Part shown: positions 42,166-42,451 of the stretch, in pieces
How positions within the stretch are numbered: position 1 is the stretch's first letter
Layout: each line of letters starts with the position of its first letter
DNA from: Devosia equisanguinis
Lineage (GTDB): Bacteria; Pseudomonadota; Alphaproteobacteria; Rhizobiales; Hyphomicrobiaceae
Length of the DNA: 42,451 nt
NCBI GenBank assembly: GCA_945862355.1
Contig: CAMAYR010000006.1
Span: 1-42,451, forward strand
Reading direction: 5' to 3'
Made by a program: the position numbers and the translations under genes
Notes under the pieces: model-generated
Seen by the model: only the letters and a program-made list of their open reading frames with translations
The model's database searches: none
Told to the model about the DNA's origin: nothing

Positions 42166-42451
42166 CTACAGTTTGATCTCGACGTCCACACCGGCAGCCA
42201 GATCGAGCTTCATGAGTGCGTCGACCGTCTGAGGTGTCGGATCGACGATATCGAGCACGCGCTTGTGAGTGCGCATCTCGAACTGCTCGCGGCTCTTCTT
42301 GTCGATGTGCGGCGACCTGTTGACACAGAACTTCTCGATGCGCGTCGGCAGCGGAATAGGCCCGCGAACCTCTGCGCCCGTGCGCTTGGCCGTATTGACG
42401 ATCTCACGCGTCGAAGCATCGAGTATTCGATGATCGAAGGCCTTGAGCCTG
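42166..42451 (-). CDS. rpsJ: 30S ribosomal protein S10, N-terminus beyond window
   Basis: S10 runs off the right edge and lacks about seven N-terminal residues. Visible parts are [39 protein letters not shown] and the end [19 protein letters not shown], all close to E. coli S10. It is the first gene of the S10 operon and also acts in antitermination as NusE. The stop is CTA at 42166-42168 on the plus strand. The 101 bases to rplC contain a short GCAGTGG tandem repeat at 42081-42097. Confidence 0.95.
   Translation of the reverse strand, partial: RLKAFDHRILDASTREIVNTAKRTGAEVRGPIPLPTRIEKFCVNRSPHIDKKSREQFEMRTHKRVLDIVDPTPQTVDALMKLDLAAGVDVEIKL

Overview
The window looks like chromosome from a GC-rich alphaproteobacterium, most likely of the order Hyphomicrobiales (Rhizobiales). 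The evidence is the alphaproteobacterial form of the ribosomal proteins (L2 opening MALKTFRPT, a 101-residue zinc-free S14, a long L5), an adenylate kinase with a four-cysteine lid, a phasin, a type 2 ArgC, and several tripartite-tricarboxylate-type binding proteins. I cannot name the genus from sequence alone. No rRNA, tRNA, CRISPR array, transposase or prophage gene was recognised.

Layout. Positions 1-8800 hold housekeeping and accessory genes, mostly on the minus strand: a histidine phosphatase, a saccharopine-dehydrogenase-fold enzyme of the carboxynorspermidine synthase type, a soluble histidine kinase, a phasin (plus strand), two very small genes, a protein of four tandem rhodanese domains, and just upstream of it a large thiamine-pyrophosphate enzyme. 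Positions 8850-17900 look like a catabolic region: a solute-binding protein, a glutathione S-transferase, a Rieske oxygenase alpha subunit, a YghU-type glutathione transferase, a D-2-hydroxyacid dehydrogenase, an N-acyl-D-amino-acid deacylase-like amidohydrolase, a second binding protein and a small DMT-type membrane protein. A third binding protein and argC follow. Positions 19980-20540 are a degraded stretch with a broken [2Fe-2S] gene and an 11-base tandem repeat. Next come two paralogous MFS transporters, a secreted beta-rich protein, a divergent bifunctional penicillin-binding protein, two adjacent long palindromes that share their ends, an acyl-CoA ligase, a TPR protein and a TrmH-family RNA methyltransferase.

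From 29825 to the right edge, everything is one minus-strand ribosomal array. In transcription order it is rpsJ (cut by the window edge), rplC, rplD, rplW, rplB, rpsS, rplV, rpsC, rplP, rpmC, rpsQ, rplN, rplX, rplE, rpsN, rpsH, rplF, rplR, rpsE, rpmD, rplO, secY, adk. The usual distal block rpsM-rpsK-rpoA-rplQ does not follow adk; the RNA methyltransferase gene is there instead. A 345-base gap separates rplO from secY.

The strongest unusual signal is in L2. The nearly universal HPHGGGEG loop next to the peptidyl-transferase centre reads HPNGG, so the conserved histidine (E. coli His229) is Asn and three residues are missing. Other points of interest are the paired palindromes, the GST-Rieske-GST catabolic cluster, the rhodanese array with one intact catalytic cysteine, and the divergent penicillin-binding protein. 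All functional calls come from reading motifs by eye; no searches were run.
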